A program made the position numbers and the translations under genes. Shown here one piece after another: positions 9,254 to 21,500 of a DNA stretch of 64,000 bases. A model generated the notes under the pieces. It did not search any database. It was not told the DNA's origin and was given only the letters and a program-made list of their open reading frames with translations. Numbering within the stretch: the stretch's first letter is position 1; each line of letters starts with the position of its first letter. The DNA is from Brachypodium distachyon (lineage: Eukaryota; Streptophyta; Magnoliopsida; Poales; Poaceae), in contig NC_016133.3 in assembly GCF_000005505.3 (NCBI RefSeq), positions 46,465,237 through 46,529,236 on the forward strand. The letters are read 5' to 3'.

Positions 9254-10176
9254 TATGGATAGCAATGGGTGCCCGAACGCCCAACGGGTCTAGACCCGAT
9301 TTATCATGTGGGTCTGGTAAAAAGTTAGACCCGCGGGTCTGTAAATGAGAAATTTTCGGACCCGTCGGGTCTTGCGGGTCCGGTTCTGGTAGGGCCAGAC
9401 CTGAACCCGTATACCCGGTTCATAATCTGGACCCCCAATGTCAGCATTATTCTAAATTCGGCCCAACCCAATCCTCCAGCCTAGGCCCAACTAAACAACC
9501 CTAGCTAGCCTTCCATACCCACGACAACGAGGGCATGACCGCTAAGCACGAGGCCCCCTCGGTTCCTCTCAATTTCTTCCTCTCCCGTGTGCCGCCAGCA
9601 TCCTGCCCCCAAGCCTCCCTCTACCTCTCCACACCCCCAAGCAGCCACGCCACCTGCCGGCGATGCTCGGCCCAACCTCTCTCATCCCTCGGTCGCCGGA
9701 GCACGTAGAACGAGGATGACCGATGAGGATGAGCGCGGAGCGTCGCCACCTCCGACCGCCACCCTCTCGGCATCTCGTCTTCGCAGCTACTCTTCTTCCT
9801 CATAGCTATTGTCGTTCTTCTTCTGGCGAGTTCTTGGATGGATGGATACATTCCTGACCGGGGATTTGGGTTTTAGGGGTCTGATTTGTTTTTTGCCGGA
9901 GGATTCACTTCGTATTTGTTGTTGCCACCTCTGATTCGATTGGATGGATGAATTCGAAAGCAAGAATTAACTAGAAACCGTGATTAATTGCGCCGGCTTA
10001 GTTTGCTGTAATTTTTGCTGTTATGTTGATGAGGCTCTTCGGTCGGATATACCCGATGGGTACCGGGTCTGGGAAAATTTTAGACCCGGTGCCGGGTCCG
10101 GGTCGCAAGGCGGGTGCCCGGGTCCAGGTCCAGATTGTCCCGACCCGGCCCCGAACCTGCCGGATGCCATCCATAC
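9254..10176. mobile_element. Non-autonomous TIR element, hAT-like, with GC-rich interior
   Basis: The left end TATGGATAGC and the right end (reverse complement GTATGGATGGC) form short terminal inverted repeats, each followed inward by GGGTCTAGACCCG-like GC-rich subterminal repeats. GCAAGAT flanks both sides (9247-9253, 10177-10183), a plausible 7-8 bp duplication. The interior (about 9520-9830) is GC-rich, with short proline/serine-rich frames of the kind seen in captured gene fragments, but no recognisable protein. Confidence 0.55.
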
Positions 10177-12256
10177 GCAAGATCCAGTACTAGAGGAGAT
10201 GGTGAGAGACTACGTGGGGGCGTGGGTTCTTCGTGCTCGGGTGCAGCGCGCTCAGACGTTGGTCGCCGTCGAAGTCATAGATGCCGAAGCTTCACACCAT
10301 GGTCATCGCCAGACTTGAATTGCATCCCAACATTGTACCGCCCCTGCGAACACCCTGATCCGCCTCTAGCGCACCGGTCGGCGGTAGACGCGGGCGAGAT
10401 CCGGGCTGGGTGGCCGGCAATTGGCGCTGGCGAGATATGGCCGGGCGGCGGTGTCCGACGCGGGAAATGGCAACATCCGGTGAGGCGGCGGCGAGACGCG
10501 GCAGTGTAATCGGGGCAGGGAAGACGGTGGTTCGGGGAATAATTAGGTGCTCGGGAGATATTTTTAGAGGTGGGTTGGGGACCAGGTCCAACAAGCATAT
10601 ACAAATGGTCCAGGATGCTAGTCCACCATCCACGAACGACCCGAGCTGGTCCACCTAAATGCTCACGCTCAAGTGTTCCAGCACACGAACAACCTGGACG
10701 GCCCAGTATTCACCATTGTTCAATACCGAGTACGGGGCCAAAAAAGATAAATGGACGCTGCATGATTTCGATATCACTGGGAGGCGGGAGCCAAAAATCG
10801 ATGTCCTCTCATATATGCATAACAAGAAGCACACAATTGCAAACACATGAAGAAAAAAAGCTAACAAGCACTCGAAGATAATAAAAACTTCTAGGATGGT
10901 GAAGCTTCAGTTCGGAGATCCGTGTGCCACCTATGCTAGATAAACACATTCCTAGCCACCCATAGTAGCTATTTATGACCCATCCTGGTGAACTCATAAT
11001 CCTCCACGTGATGCCAAAGAACTCACAACCAAAATTAGACCAAAAGTTTTCTCTTTGACGGTGCTAATTGCGCAACTGTGCCCACAATTTTCATCTAGCA
11101 CATGCGGTTGAGGGAAGCGCGGTGATGAAAATATTTTGCACGCATGTACTACTGGACGAAATTGACGACATCATCTTGATTGTTTGACCTTTTAAATTTT
11201 AAAATGTTTTAACACTCAAACAGTGTACCCATTTTACGGTCTGTTATCACAGTTAAGTTTGTCTCAACGATATTTTCAAAACTAAATCCTATATTGATAT
11301 GTTTTGATAACTATATATTTTTTTCACCCTAAAAGTTATCCAACAACATAAGAAGTTGCCAACTGTTAATAACAGTTACAAGTCGGTTTTAATTTCATAT
11401 GAAATAGGTTGGTAGCTTGTGTATTAAGTTATCACACAATAATATATGAACGTTACCAACATGTTAATAATGTATGTTATTTCAGATGAGGATGGTAACT
11501 TTAAAATTAAGATAAAAAACAACTGAGATCTAGTTTCAAAGTCCTCGTTGAAACGAATCCAATAGTGAAAACGGGTCATAAATCGGACCTAGGATTGAGC
11601 TACAAGACATTTGGAATTTCTGAAAACAACATTAAATGCGTTGACATTAACATTTCTTGACTTTCTGATATGTGCACTAGCAAAATCTCCATTTTCTTTG
11701 TGTCTACCAAGCAATACCAAGTTTTGCATGCAAGCTCTCCTAAAAGAAAGATTTGTTCAGCATAGTGGACCAAATGACCCGAAGCGTGTGCATGCGGGAG
11801 AGCAAGATTATAGTAGTGTGCGCATTAAGATTCAGTTTTCTCCTTTTGCGATTGCATTGGATCAAATCTTTAAAGGAGATTTAAGAACATAGGATGCACA
11901 TAGGAAAGTGCAAAACCTTTCAGTACAAATTACTCCACCGCTATTAATTCATACGATAAAATCATTCTTGGCACACAATTTAACCTCATTTTTCTTGGAG
12001 AAGATCTTGTATAAGCATGGAGGTTAACTAGTTTGCTGCATAGTGATGGATCACATCGCACATATCCCACATCAAACCAAGATAAGATAGTGAAATAATG
12101 TAGACTACATGAACTCACTCACAAGCTCCTCATCATCGGTTACATAATTCAAGATACACTTGATGAACTCGCACTCACACATTTGATTGTTCCAACGCCA
12201 TGAAAATCGCACCTAGCATAAGCTCCTCTTCTGCAGTGGCACCAAAGACCTCTCCT
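10177..12256. other. Intergenic, no recognised gene
   Basis: A GC-rich block (10190-10560) has overlapping ORFs on both strands but no family resemblance. From 10600 to 12256 the sequence is AT-rich and transposon-like, with no defined ends. Part of its right edge probably forms the 3' UTR of the DUF662 gene. Confidence 0.35.
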
Positions 12257-14064
12257 CTAGTAGAGTGTCTCTATCGTCTTGCTCAACTCCTCAAGCTTTT
12301 TCATCCGCAGTCTTTCGCTTTCGCCCACCAGCTGCTCAAAATGCACATATAACAAAGAGGAGAAATCCACATCATTCAAGACTCATATAACACATAGAAC
12401 CCTTCCAAAAGCCATTATTAACGGCCAAAACCGAGGATATATATAGTGTGTTCCCAAGAAAATAAAGCATATCTTAGGTTATATAACTTCAATCAAGCAT
12501 GACTTTAGTTAATGGATCATTATTCACTAAAAGAATTAAATGCTGGGTATACAAAAGAGAAAAAGCATTTGGAGGTCCATAAAACTTAGCAGGTGGAAAC
12601 AGTTTATTCAATAGACTAGCAAATTGTATATTTACCCCCTAAACTTGACAGACCGGAACATTTTCATTTGAAATTGTGTTTTAGAGTTAGAATTTGCCAC
12701 GTGGCAACTGACATGGACATTACAAAAGTTGAAAAAAAGAAATCAGCAAACTTGTTGCCATGAAATTTCTAAATAACCTTCAAAACCTCTCTCCGTTCGT
12801 CCTACTTTCCAGGCCTCCTTTTGTCGTTATTTCCCCACTTAAGCTCTATCATCATTCCCCGTTTTCTCCAAATCCCTAACGCAACGAGTAGCCCACGGCA
12901 TCGACTTACTCATCACATGAAAACTTGTCAAGCCTTTTTTTTTAAGAAATCATCTATGGTTGGGACTCTTGGACTCATGCATGACAAGCGTGAGGGCTCT
13001 TTAAAGTTAGTAATTTGGAAAGATGGGAAAGCTTTTGGGGGTTATTGGAAAATTCCACAGATGCAATTTTGTTGATAATTCCCCCGATGAGAACTTTCCT
13101 AATAGCCACGTAAGCCACCACGTGGCAGATGTGAGATCTAAAACATGGTTCCGAACTTTGGATTGAAATAATGTTCTCATTTGCCAAATATAATGTGTGG
13201 AATGCATGATTCACAAGATTGTGGACTAAACTGTTACCGCATGCCTAGTTTATGGATCTCCGGTACAATTTTCTCCTGGCAAAAGAAGGCAGGTTAAACT
13301 GTTAAAGTGAATATAGTCGTATGGTTGTATTTACCTCCACTAGCCTGTTGACAAGGGTAGCTTTCTCGTTGCTCTTTTCGTCGTAAGCTTCGAGACACAT
13401 TTTGTACTCCTTCTCCTGCTCATCCAAGACAGAGCAAAAACAAATCCTACGATGTCACTTGGACTTGCCAACACAACTTGAATTAACAGACAGAGAGAAA
13501 TGCGAAGAAGTACGGTTCGATGTGGTACTGCGAGGAGAATCAGGCAATCAGCAGTATGGCCGGCCTCACCTTCTTGAGGCAGCTCTTGCCCAGAGGCTTG
13601 AGCTGCCGGTTCAGCTTGTCGACCCGCTTGCGTATCGACTCCACCTCCCTCCGCGTTGGATCAGCCATCACTTCCAGCTCCTGCAACAGTTAATTAACAA
13701 ATCAAGCTATATTTTGCCATCAGAACGATGATCAATTCATTTCCAGTTGGAATATGCTACCCTGGAAGGATTTCAAATGGGTCGCCAGGTATACGTACGA
13801 ACGAACCTGGCGGATGAAGGCGAGGCGCTTGGACTCCTGCTCGACCCTGCCAAGCATGGAGAAGACCTTGTCCCTCACCTCCACCTTCTTCCGCTCGATC
13901 TCCTCCTCCTTCTCCTTGAACAGCGACAGCGCCGACGACCGCGACGACTCCCACTCCCCCGCCGCCGCATTACTGCTACCGGTCGACGAGCTCCTCACGC
14001 ACACGATCTGCAACTGTTGCTCCCGGCTTCCGGTGGTCTCCATGTCTTCCTCCTGCTGCTGCAT
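12257..14064 (-). CDS. DUF662 / RAB6-interacting golgin-like coiled-coil protein
   Basis: Four exons can be read: 13807-14064, 13570-13680, 13335-13415 and 12257-12331, each bounded by GT and AG with matching phase, giving 174 residues. After a serine-rich N terminus, a continuous charged coiled coil runs from about residue 45 (ALSLFKEKEEEIERKKVEV) through ELEVMADPTRREVESIRKRV and LVNRLVE to LRMKKLEELSKTIETLY at the C terminus. This is the conserved plant DUF662 family, annotated as RAB6-interacting golgin (GORAB) homologues, suggesting a Golgi or trafficking role; function in grasses is not established from sequence. The last intron (12332-13334) is about 1 kb and repeat-rich. The start is the first in-frame ATG after an upstream TAA. 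Confidence 0.88.
12610..13275. mobile_element. Possible TIR element in the DUF662 last intron
   Basis: The left side has AAATTGTATATTTACCCCCTAAAC and the right side, reverse-complemented, AAAATTGTACCGG then CATAAACTAGGC, a weak inverted relationship. Both sides contain CCACGTGGCA. Ends are approximate and the call is tentative. Confidence 0.3.
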
Positions 14065-14235
14065 CTCAGCCTCTAATGGAATATCTTAGCAAACAGCAGG
14101 GCTGCAGGGGAAGCACCGTTTGCACACCAAACTCGTCCTAGAAAGTCTGAACCTTCTTATATCTTTGCCTCCTGATCATCCGGGCACATGTATGCCTTAC
14201 AAGTGAGGGAATAGCTGGGTAGTAGTATTCGTGCC

Positions 14236-14280
14236 CTCCTCGCAATCTTTTTTTTTTTGAGGAACTCCTCCTCGCAATCT
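14236..14280. mobile_element. Micro-retroposon scar (19-bp insert, 13-bp TSD)
   Basis: CTCCTCGCAATCT occurs at 14236-14248 and 14268-14280, flanking a 19-bp insert of ten T residues followed by GAGGAACTC. On the minus strand this reads as a short 3' end plus poly(A), as left by an extremely 5'-truncated LINE or SINE insertion. Confidence 0.65.
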
Positions 14281-14496
14281 GAACCTTTAAGCAAGCAAAA
14301 CTGTCGAGTAGTTTATCATGAACTAATGGCCATCATCATGCAGGTGTCAGTCTTTAACACAAAGCCTACCGGGAATTGACCGGGAGGGAGGCTTGCTCTT
14401 GGCTTGTACAGTTGTACTTGTACATCTACATCATCATTTCACGTACGTGTGATGTGAGCAGGAGGGCAACATTGGTGAGCACCCTGTCACAAGTCG

Positions 14497-14539
14497 AGTA
14501 GAAGTAACTCCTTTTTTTTAGGAAAAGTAGAAGTAACTC
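14497..14539. mobile_element. Micro-retroposon scar (15-bp insert, 14-bp TSD)
   Basis: AGTAGAAGTAACTC at 14497-14510 is repeated perfectly at 14526-14539 around the insert CTTTTTTTTAGGAAA, a poly(T)-led fragment. Confidence 0.65.
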
Positions 14540-15582
14540 TTGAGCAAACCCTTCATGAGCTGTTGTGCCATTTGTACAAGGAAATATCATGTGCATCTCA
14601 AAAAAAGTGATGCAAACAAGGCGACCTATTTTGTCTTCTATTATCTCGCACGGTACATCAAGTTCAAAATTCTAAAGCTGCATCGCATTAGTAGCGAATT
14701 TTCATTTGGAATTTTGAATTATGTGTATGTGGCTGATTTTCACATGGCATTTTCAGGTTCATACGCCCGTGCATGTATACTACCGGAGATAACCCATTTG
14801 ATTCCGAAAATAGATAGCCCCCTTGGAACTTGGATGTAAGGCGACTTGTCTGCAAAGCCAAGCCTGGAAGATGCAGTGTCTTCAGGGACCGGAGTGTTGC
14901 CGTGTTGGTGCTTTGAGATGAAGCATATCCACAGCGTGCAAACAAAAGAATACGCAGAGCAGAGCCCCTCTGCTCCGTACCCTTGCCGGGTTACCTGACC
15001 CTGACACGGTGCGGCCACGCTGCCCTGTGCTGTAATCACTAGTCTAGCTGGCATGTCCAACATATTTACAAGTTACGGCTCTCGTAGTACAACCACGACG
15101 GAAAGCAGGCCACACCTGACCTCTTCCAACATGCTTATTACGAGTCAGCATTGCTCATCATCGCGAAAGAAGTCTTTGATAAAACGGGAAGTAGGAATAT
15201 CATTCCAAAATAAGCAAGCATCACAAGATAACAAAACATCTATGCTTAACTGGAAGTTGAAAGGGTAACAGCAATGATCTACGGCGCACCATGGTTTTCA
15301 AAGGCATCGGTATTTGGGACAGGTTCTATCACGGTTCGACAGAATGAGAACACAAATGAGCATGTTTTCTGACAATGCACACCGAATTGGGAGCAGAAAC
15401 CACAACGCAAGCCGTCTGGTCTATATCCAGCATTCCTTGAGGCAGAAACCTTATTAAACCTGCTCGGACAAGTTTTTCATAGCATCAGACAGACCTTTGC
15501 CACCTTGTTGTATAAACCAAATGATTTCTTTCGCTATCTCCAACAACTGGTGCACATGCTTTCTATGCTGCATCTTCCTGTG

Positions 15583-18500
15583 TCAGTTCATTGGAGCATA
15601 AACAACACAAGTTCTGCTGGGAGTGTACACTGAGAACGAATGGGGCCTGTTGTCATGTTGACAGTCCTGCAAAAAGCAGAAGTTAGTTCAGATTTGACAC
15701 TAGTGAGATTACACAAGCAACCACGTCAGAGGAATGGCTTACGGAAGTAAAATGGTCTGCCGTGTGATGGATCCTACCAAACCCACCAAAGACTCCAGCG
15801 TCCGAATCTAAGACCACCTGACAGAAAGCAGATATTATCAACACCAACACATCCAGTTCATCTGTAGGCACATCAGAACTAATAAATGATTTTTGAGAAA
15901 AAATTCTAGCTAAATTTAAAAACATGAAAGGTCTGAAGTAGGGAAGGATCAAGAGATGGGCATAGAAGCACGCATAATAGGTAGCTGAATCTTGTTTGCT
16001 GAGCTTATGATTAAATTTAAAAGGTTAGCAACAGAAACATCAATTCCAGGAGGAGACAAGCATTTACTTACTGTCGGAGTCTCTCCTACAGTTTTCAGTA
16101 AAAAAAAAAGGAGACAAGCATTTGTAACATGCCTCCATTGTCTGCTTGTACAACAAAAGCAAACCAGGAAACATAATTTTCAAAAATATAAGCTGGAAAC
16201 AGAACCCCAATGTTTGTATTATCAAGAGCCTACTTACTCCTAAATCGTAACTTTATCAGGGTATTTTCGGGGAGAAATATTGAAGGTAATGTATATAGTA
16301 CAAATGTACAGCATATCGAGCAAAAAGAACTACAGTTTGACCATGATCAATGCACAGTAGCTTCATACCTTGTACTTCCCAGGCTTTAAACAACCCACAC
16401 GGTAGTCGAAATAGCTGTTACTGCAATGGAAGTTGAACACAAATACTAACTCTCCTTTTTCAAACACAATAACCTTATCCTCCTCGTGTTTCCGAGAAAT
16501 GTACTGGTGGCCCGATGTCATATACTGAAATCACATGGCCCGTTTCATCAATCAATCTTTACTGGTGGTAGAGAATGTTAAAAAGGATGGCAACAAGTAA
16601 GAACTTGCTAAAATCTGTCAACACTGGAACAACGATACTGGAATGATAGTTAAGCAAAGAACCATGAACTACAGTGATAATAAAGGAGGTCATAATAATC
16701 CCTTGTATGTCAAGGACAAGCAGCAATTGGGGTACTGCATATCCTCTGTCCCAATTCAAATATCAGTTAGCGCGGACAAAATGAAGACGAATCCAATATT
16801 TTCCAATTTATGACATTCTACTGAAGTTTAGAAACACCAAAGGAGGGCAAAAATGCAGTTTTCTCCAGCAGAGGTTTTGGATTTACATAGTTGGAAGTAT
16901 GCAGATAATATAAAGTAAAACTACGGAAGACTGCTTCCCCGAGAAAAGGACACGTGGAAGATTATAGTATTATTATCCCACAGCCTTCTGTATTAGTGTA
17001 ATTCTTCTATTCAGCATATATTCTAGGAAGTTTGTTTTGTTAAGATCTAAGATTACTTTTTAAAACGAAAGGTACAGACTCTGCCTCATTTCAATAATAG
17101 AGGTTACGGGATACAAGCAGCAGCCCCAACCTCAGAAACACCAGTACAGTTTTGCTATTTTCAAGCTTAAGAATTCAGATAAACAGAACATAGTAACAAG
17201 ATTAGAGTATGCATAGAAGTATAGATATAAAACCAAATGGGAGTACAGGGTATATAAGAGGACCTAGTTTGTTGTGATGCATTTGTTCATCTAATTTTGT
17301 GGATGTCCCTTGCACTATTGTACCAAACCTATACTGACTAACCAAGTGGCATACTGAAATGAATAGGAATAAAACTTGCAGAAACAATATATAAGACTAA
17401 CTCCTGATATGATTTTCTTAGGATAAACGGTAAGTATAGGGGAACACAAAGGAAAGTAAATAGTACGTACTCCATATTTCTCCTCGAGATGCTGCATGGC
17501 CTCATCAAACAGTTGCATACCATGATACCTAAGAAATTCTGCATCACCCTGACAAAGTACAAAACAAAAAGAGAAAGTTTATAATCGATGAATATATTTA
17601 AAAGCATGGTCTAATATATGTGGTCCTGCCCAAATTCTGATGTTAATAAATAAGAGCGGAGGACAGAGATGAATACTCCCTCTGATCCATAAAAAGTGTC
17701 GCTCACTTAGTACAAAATTACTACTAAGTGGGCGACACCTTTTATGGATCGGAGGGAGTATCATATGGGCACCTTGTCGAATAAAGCACTGGACAGTACG
17801 TAAAAGAAAGCTCTCAATTTGACTCAATGGAGGTAGATATTAGAGAGATATAACTGTTGTTACCATTAGTAAGCTATAGCCCAGAGAAAGTTTACCAGGT
17901 CAAATCTTCGACGGCATTTGTCATAACTGTTGTTGTTCCCTGGGATGAACTTACCACTTGGAAGTACTTGTGGGCCTCTTGGAAAATCTATCCATTCTGC
18001 AAAATTAAAGTTAAAACGATAACTTTAAAGCAACTGCGACCTCAGACAACATAACACTACAAGTGACAAGATTAAGTGTCAAATGAAAAGTTTGGTTAAG
18101 ATTCAGAAAACAAGCAACAAAATAGTTAGACTCACCTGGATGTCCGAACTCATTCCCCATGAAGTTAAGATAGCCCTCTCCTCCTAAACCCATCGTGATA
18201 AGTCTTATCATTTTGTGCAATGCTATTCCACGATCAATGTTAGGTGTTGAAGGTCTATCCAGAGCCATGAAATCATACATATCCTGCATCAGTACACCAG
18301 ATGATGTTCTCGTGTCACAGGAACTAGTCAAGAACAGGAAATCTCTCAGACAGAAATATTGGTTTCAATCACGCTTCAGTGCATGGGATTTAATAGATAC
18401 AGGATACAGAGATCACAGATGCATGCAATCAGTATGATAAAACGCAGAGGTACTAGTCTAAATCACTTAACCAATAATCTAGCTTGCATTTTGGGCTTGA

Positions 18501-21500
18501 GGAAAATCAGGAGCAATAATTATTATAACAAAAAAATTATGAAGAGACAAGGAGATGAAACCGCATAGATTATGGTATGAGCTAATGTCAAAATTAAGTA
18601 AGAACTACAAAAATGATGTCTCATTACCTTGTCCATCAACCAGAATGCAATAGTCTTGTCACCAACTAGTGCTTGGTCATGACTTTCAGCATAAGTAACA
18701 CACTTTTCTAGCCACCTCCTATTTGTTAGTGTGTGCACAATGTCACCCATCTGCCAAGATTCATCACTTCGTCTGTCCAAAATAAAAGTTGCAATTCACA
18801 TTTCAGACACCAGGTATTTCACATCAAAAGACCAGACATCACGGAAAACAGTAAACTTTTACAGTTTCACGAAAGAAGCATGAACAATTGATAAAAACAG
18901 AAATAAGGACATGTGAATGCGAAAATCTTATGGACTTTATTCAAATGAAAGTATAATGCCATTATACAGAGCCAATAAGTTGGTCACAGTATCCTTGTGT
19001 TGTGGTTATGCTGTATAAACTTAAAGTTGACAACCACTAATGCCTTTGTGCCTGAATTCAGTACAGTAATAATGACACATGCTTATGCATATTCCAGTGA
19101 CAGAATCTTATGAACATTATTCAAAAGCAAGTATAATGCCATTACATGGAGCCAATAATTTGGTCACAGTATCCTTGTATTGTGGTTATGCTGTTAAACT
19201 TAAAATTCACAACCACTAATGCCGTTGTGCCTGAATCCAGTACATCAATAACGATACACTTATGCACATGCATGTGGATGTCCATAACTCCATACATGTA
19301 GTAGTGTTATGTAAAGGGAATTTCAAACTATATTCATATACAGTGCACAATAAAATCTTATGTCCAGTAAAAATATTACCATCGCATGCCAATAATTGAA
19401 AAACTTACTTGAAAAGTTCAATCCATTTGTCAGCGACAGCCATATGCAGACGATAGTCAAAACCAACCCCACCAACTTGAACAGGAAGGGCAAATGTAGG
19501 CATTCCACTAACCTGAAAAATGTCAAATGAATAACCAATGGAACCCTAGACAATGCAAATTCCTGTTTATGTTTAGAAGCTGCTGATTTAGAAATTAGAA
19601 CTCTGGCCCATAAGAGGCTCCACTATAAACTGGCTGCACACCCATAACCTAGTTTATATGTATCCCAATCAGACTTTTACTAAAGTTAAGAGTCCCATTC
19701 CCAAGCAAAGTAAAGGCTGTCACTCCATGGAACATACATCCAATTGAATATGTATAAAAAATAGCTTCCGAAATCAGGCACTTAGCATGTAGATATCTTA
19801 GGCAGCTATAGTAATGGTGCTACCTGGTAATTCCGTATTGGGCAATGACTAGAATGACCATGCATATATATGTACAAACAGGAGATGATAAGCACGTCTC
19901 AGTTAGTGAAGTTAGATCATAAATACGTGGAAAAACAATGCATCTCATACAATATGCCTGTAAGACAGTGTTCATAGTCCTCAACTTGATACAGTTTTTT
20001 TTTGTTTGACTTAAACTGTAAGAGCTACGTGATTGCAGTCCGACAGTATATAGATATGTAACTTTTAAAAAGCGAGACCCAAAGTGTGGCTTTTGAGGAT
20101 CAAACTCTGGTGGGCTGCCATCACACCTGAAGCTATGCTTCGTTCTCCTCAACTTGATACAGTTGCAAAGTAATGGCACAGCATGGACTGCATTTCAAAA
20201 TCTAAAGCTATTTTGTGTATGAACCTAAAAAAAGTACCGAAACTACAAACTGATCATCATAAATATATCTGAGGAATTCAAATTGAAAGATAAAGACAGA
20301 GTCACTTACATCTTCACCAATAGTTATGGCCTCAGGATAGAGCCCGTGAATTAGATCATTTACCAGCATCAAGTAAACGACTGCATCTACATCGGTGTTA
20401 AAGCCAAAATATTCGTTGTAGTCCCCTGAAAACGTTACCTACAATAGATTTCAGTATTTTAGAAAAGGAAACAATAAGTTGCAAGCTTGGATAATTGATA
20501 CTGCAACGCGCAGAAAATTCTCAGGTGAGAGGAACCCTGAGGTTTTGTTTTAAGAAGACAACGAGACACACCAGTTTGTTCAATTTGCAAAATAATCAGA
20601 GTTTAATTAGGTAGTGAAGATAAAATAAAGACAACAAAAAACTGTATTACTTGTAATCCATGGTGAGTATACATCATGGAGGTCACACCATCGAATCGGA
20701 AACCATCAAACTTATATTCCTCTAGCCACCATCTTGCATTGGAAAGTAGATATCTTATGACCTGTAAACAGATAGAGAATGTTGGAATATCTACAGAAAG
20801 ATTAATTGGGATAAACAAGTAACAAACGGGAAAGGAGTTATATTTTTCCATACTTCCCAATTCCCGTAATTGAACACGCGAGAATCCCACATCCAATGAT
20901 GGCCCCGTGCACCACCATGAAAGTAATGTGTATCAGTGCCATCAAAACCATTCAACCCATCCAGGGTGTTACTTGACGCATGACTGCAAGAAACAGAAAA
21001 CCGAAGGTAAAGCTATGTAGCAAAGGGGCCTGAGTAAATCAACCAGAATATTCAACGATCTCATTTAAAGGCTCTCGGTTATGATAATCTTGTTTGCTTG
21101 AGCCTCTTTAGATATTTAGGTGTTTGGCTATGTATTTTTGTCCTTAATGAAGTTGCAAATGGATATATTAATTTAACGAAGATGCAGGAGGGCTGCAGGA
21201 TAGAAAAACGGCTATACTGTTGCATTCCAGAACATAAACGATTACATGGCAACCACAGATAGCATAATTTAGATAACATTAATCTGATTTAACCAACAGA
21301 ATGACAGAATTTTCACAACTTCTTTTGCACAGCAGCTAAAAAATGCTCAGCCTAAGTACCTGTGGACAACATCCATGAGGACAACCAAACCAAGTTCATG
21401 AGCTCTATCAATTAAAGATTTTAAATCTTCTGGGGTCCCAAAACGGCTACTTGGTGCAAAGAAATTGGTAACATGGTACCTGCAATAAGAGTAACAAAAC

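Larger units (their letters stand above)
14065..15582. other. Intergenic between DUF662 and branching enzyme genes
   Basis: It contains the 5' flank of the DUF662 gene and the 3' flank of the branching-enzyme gene. Two micro-insertions with target duplications (14236-14280 and 14497-14539) are present. No further gene is recognised. Confidence 0.4.

Noticed and set aside
10114..10654. Several ORFs of 100-130 codons in a GC-rich stretch
   Set aside because: Both strands and several frames are open, as expected from GC-rich sequence with few stop codons; none resembles a family.
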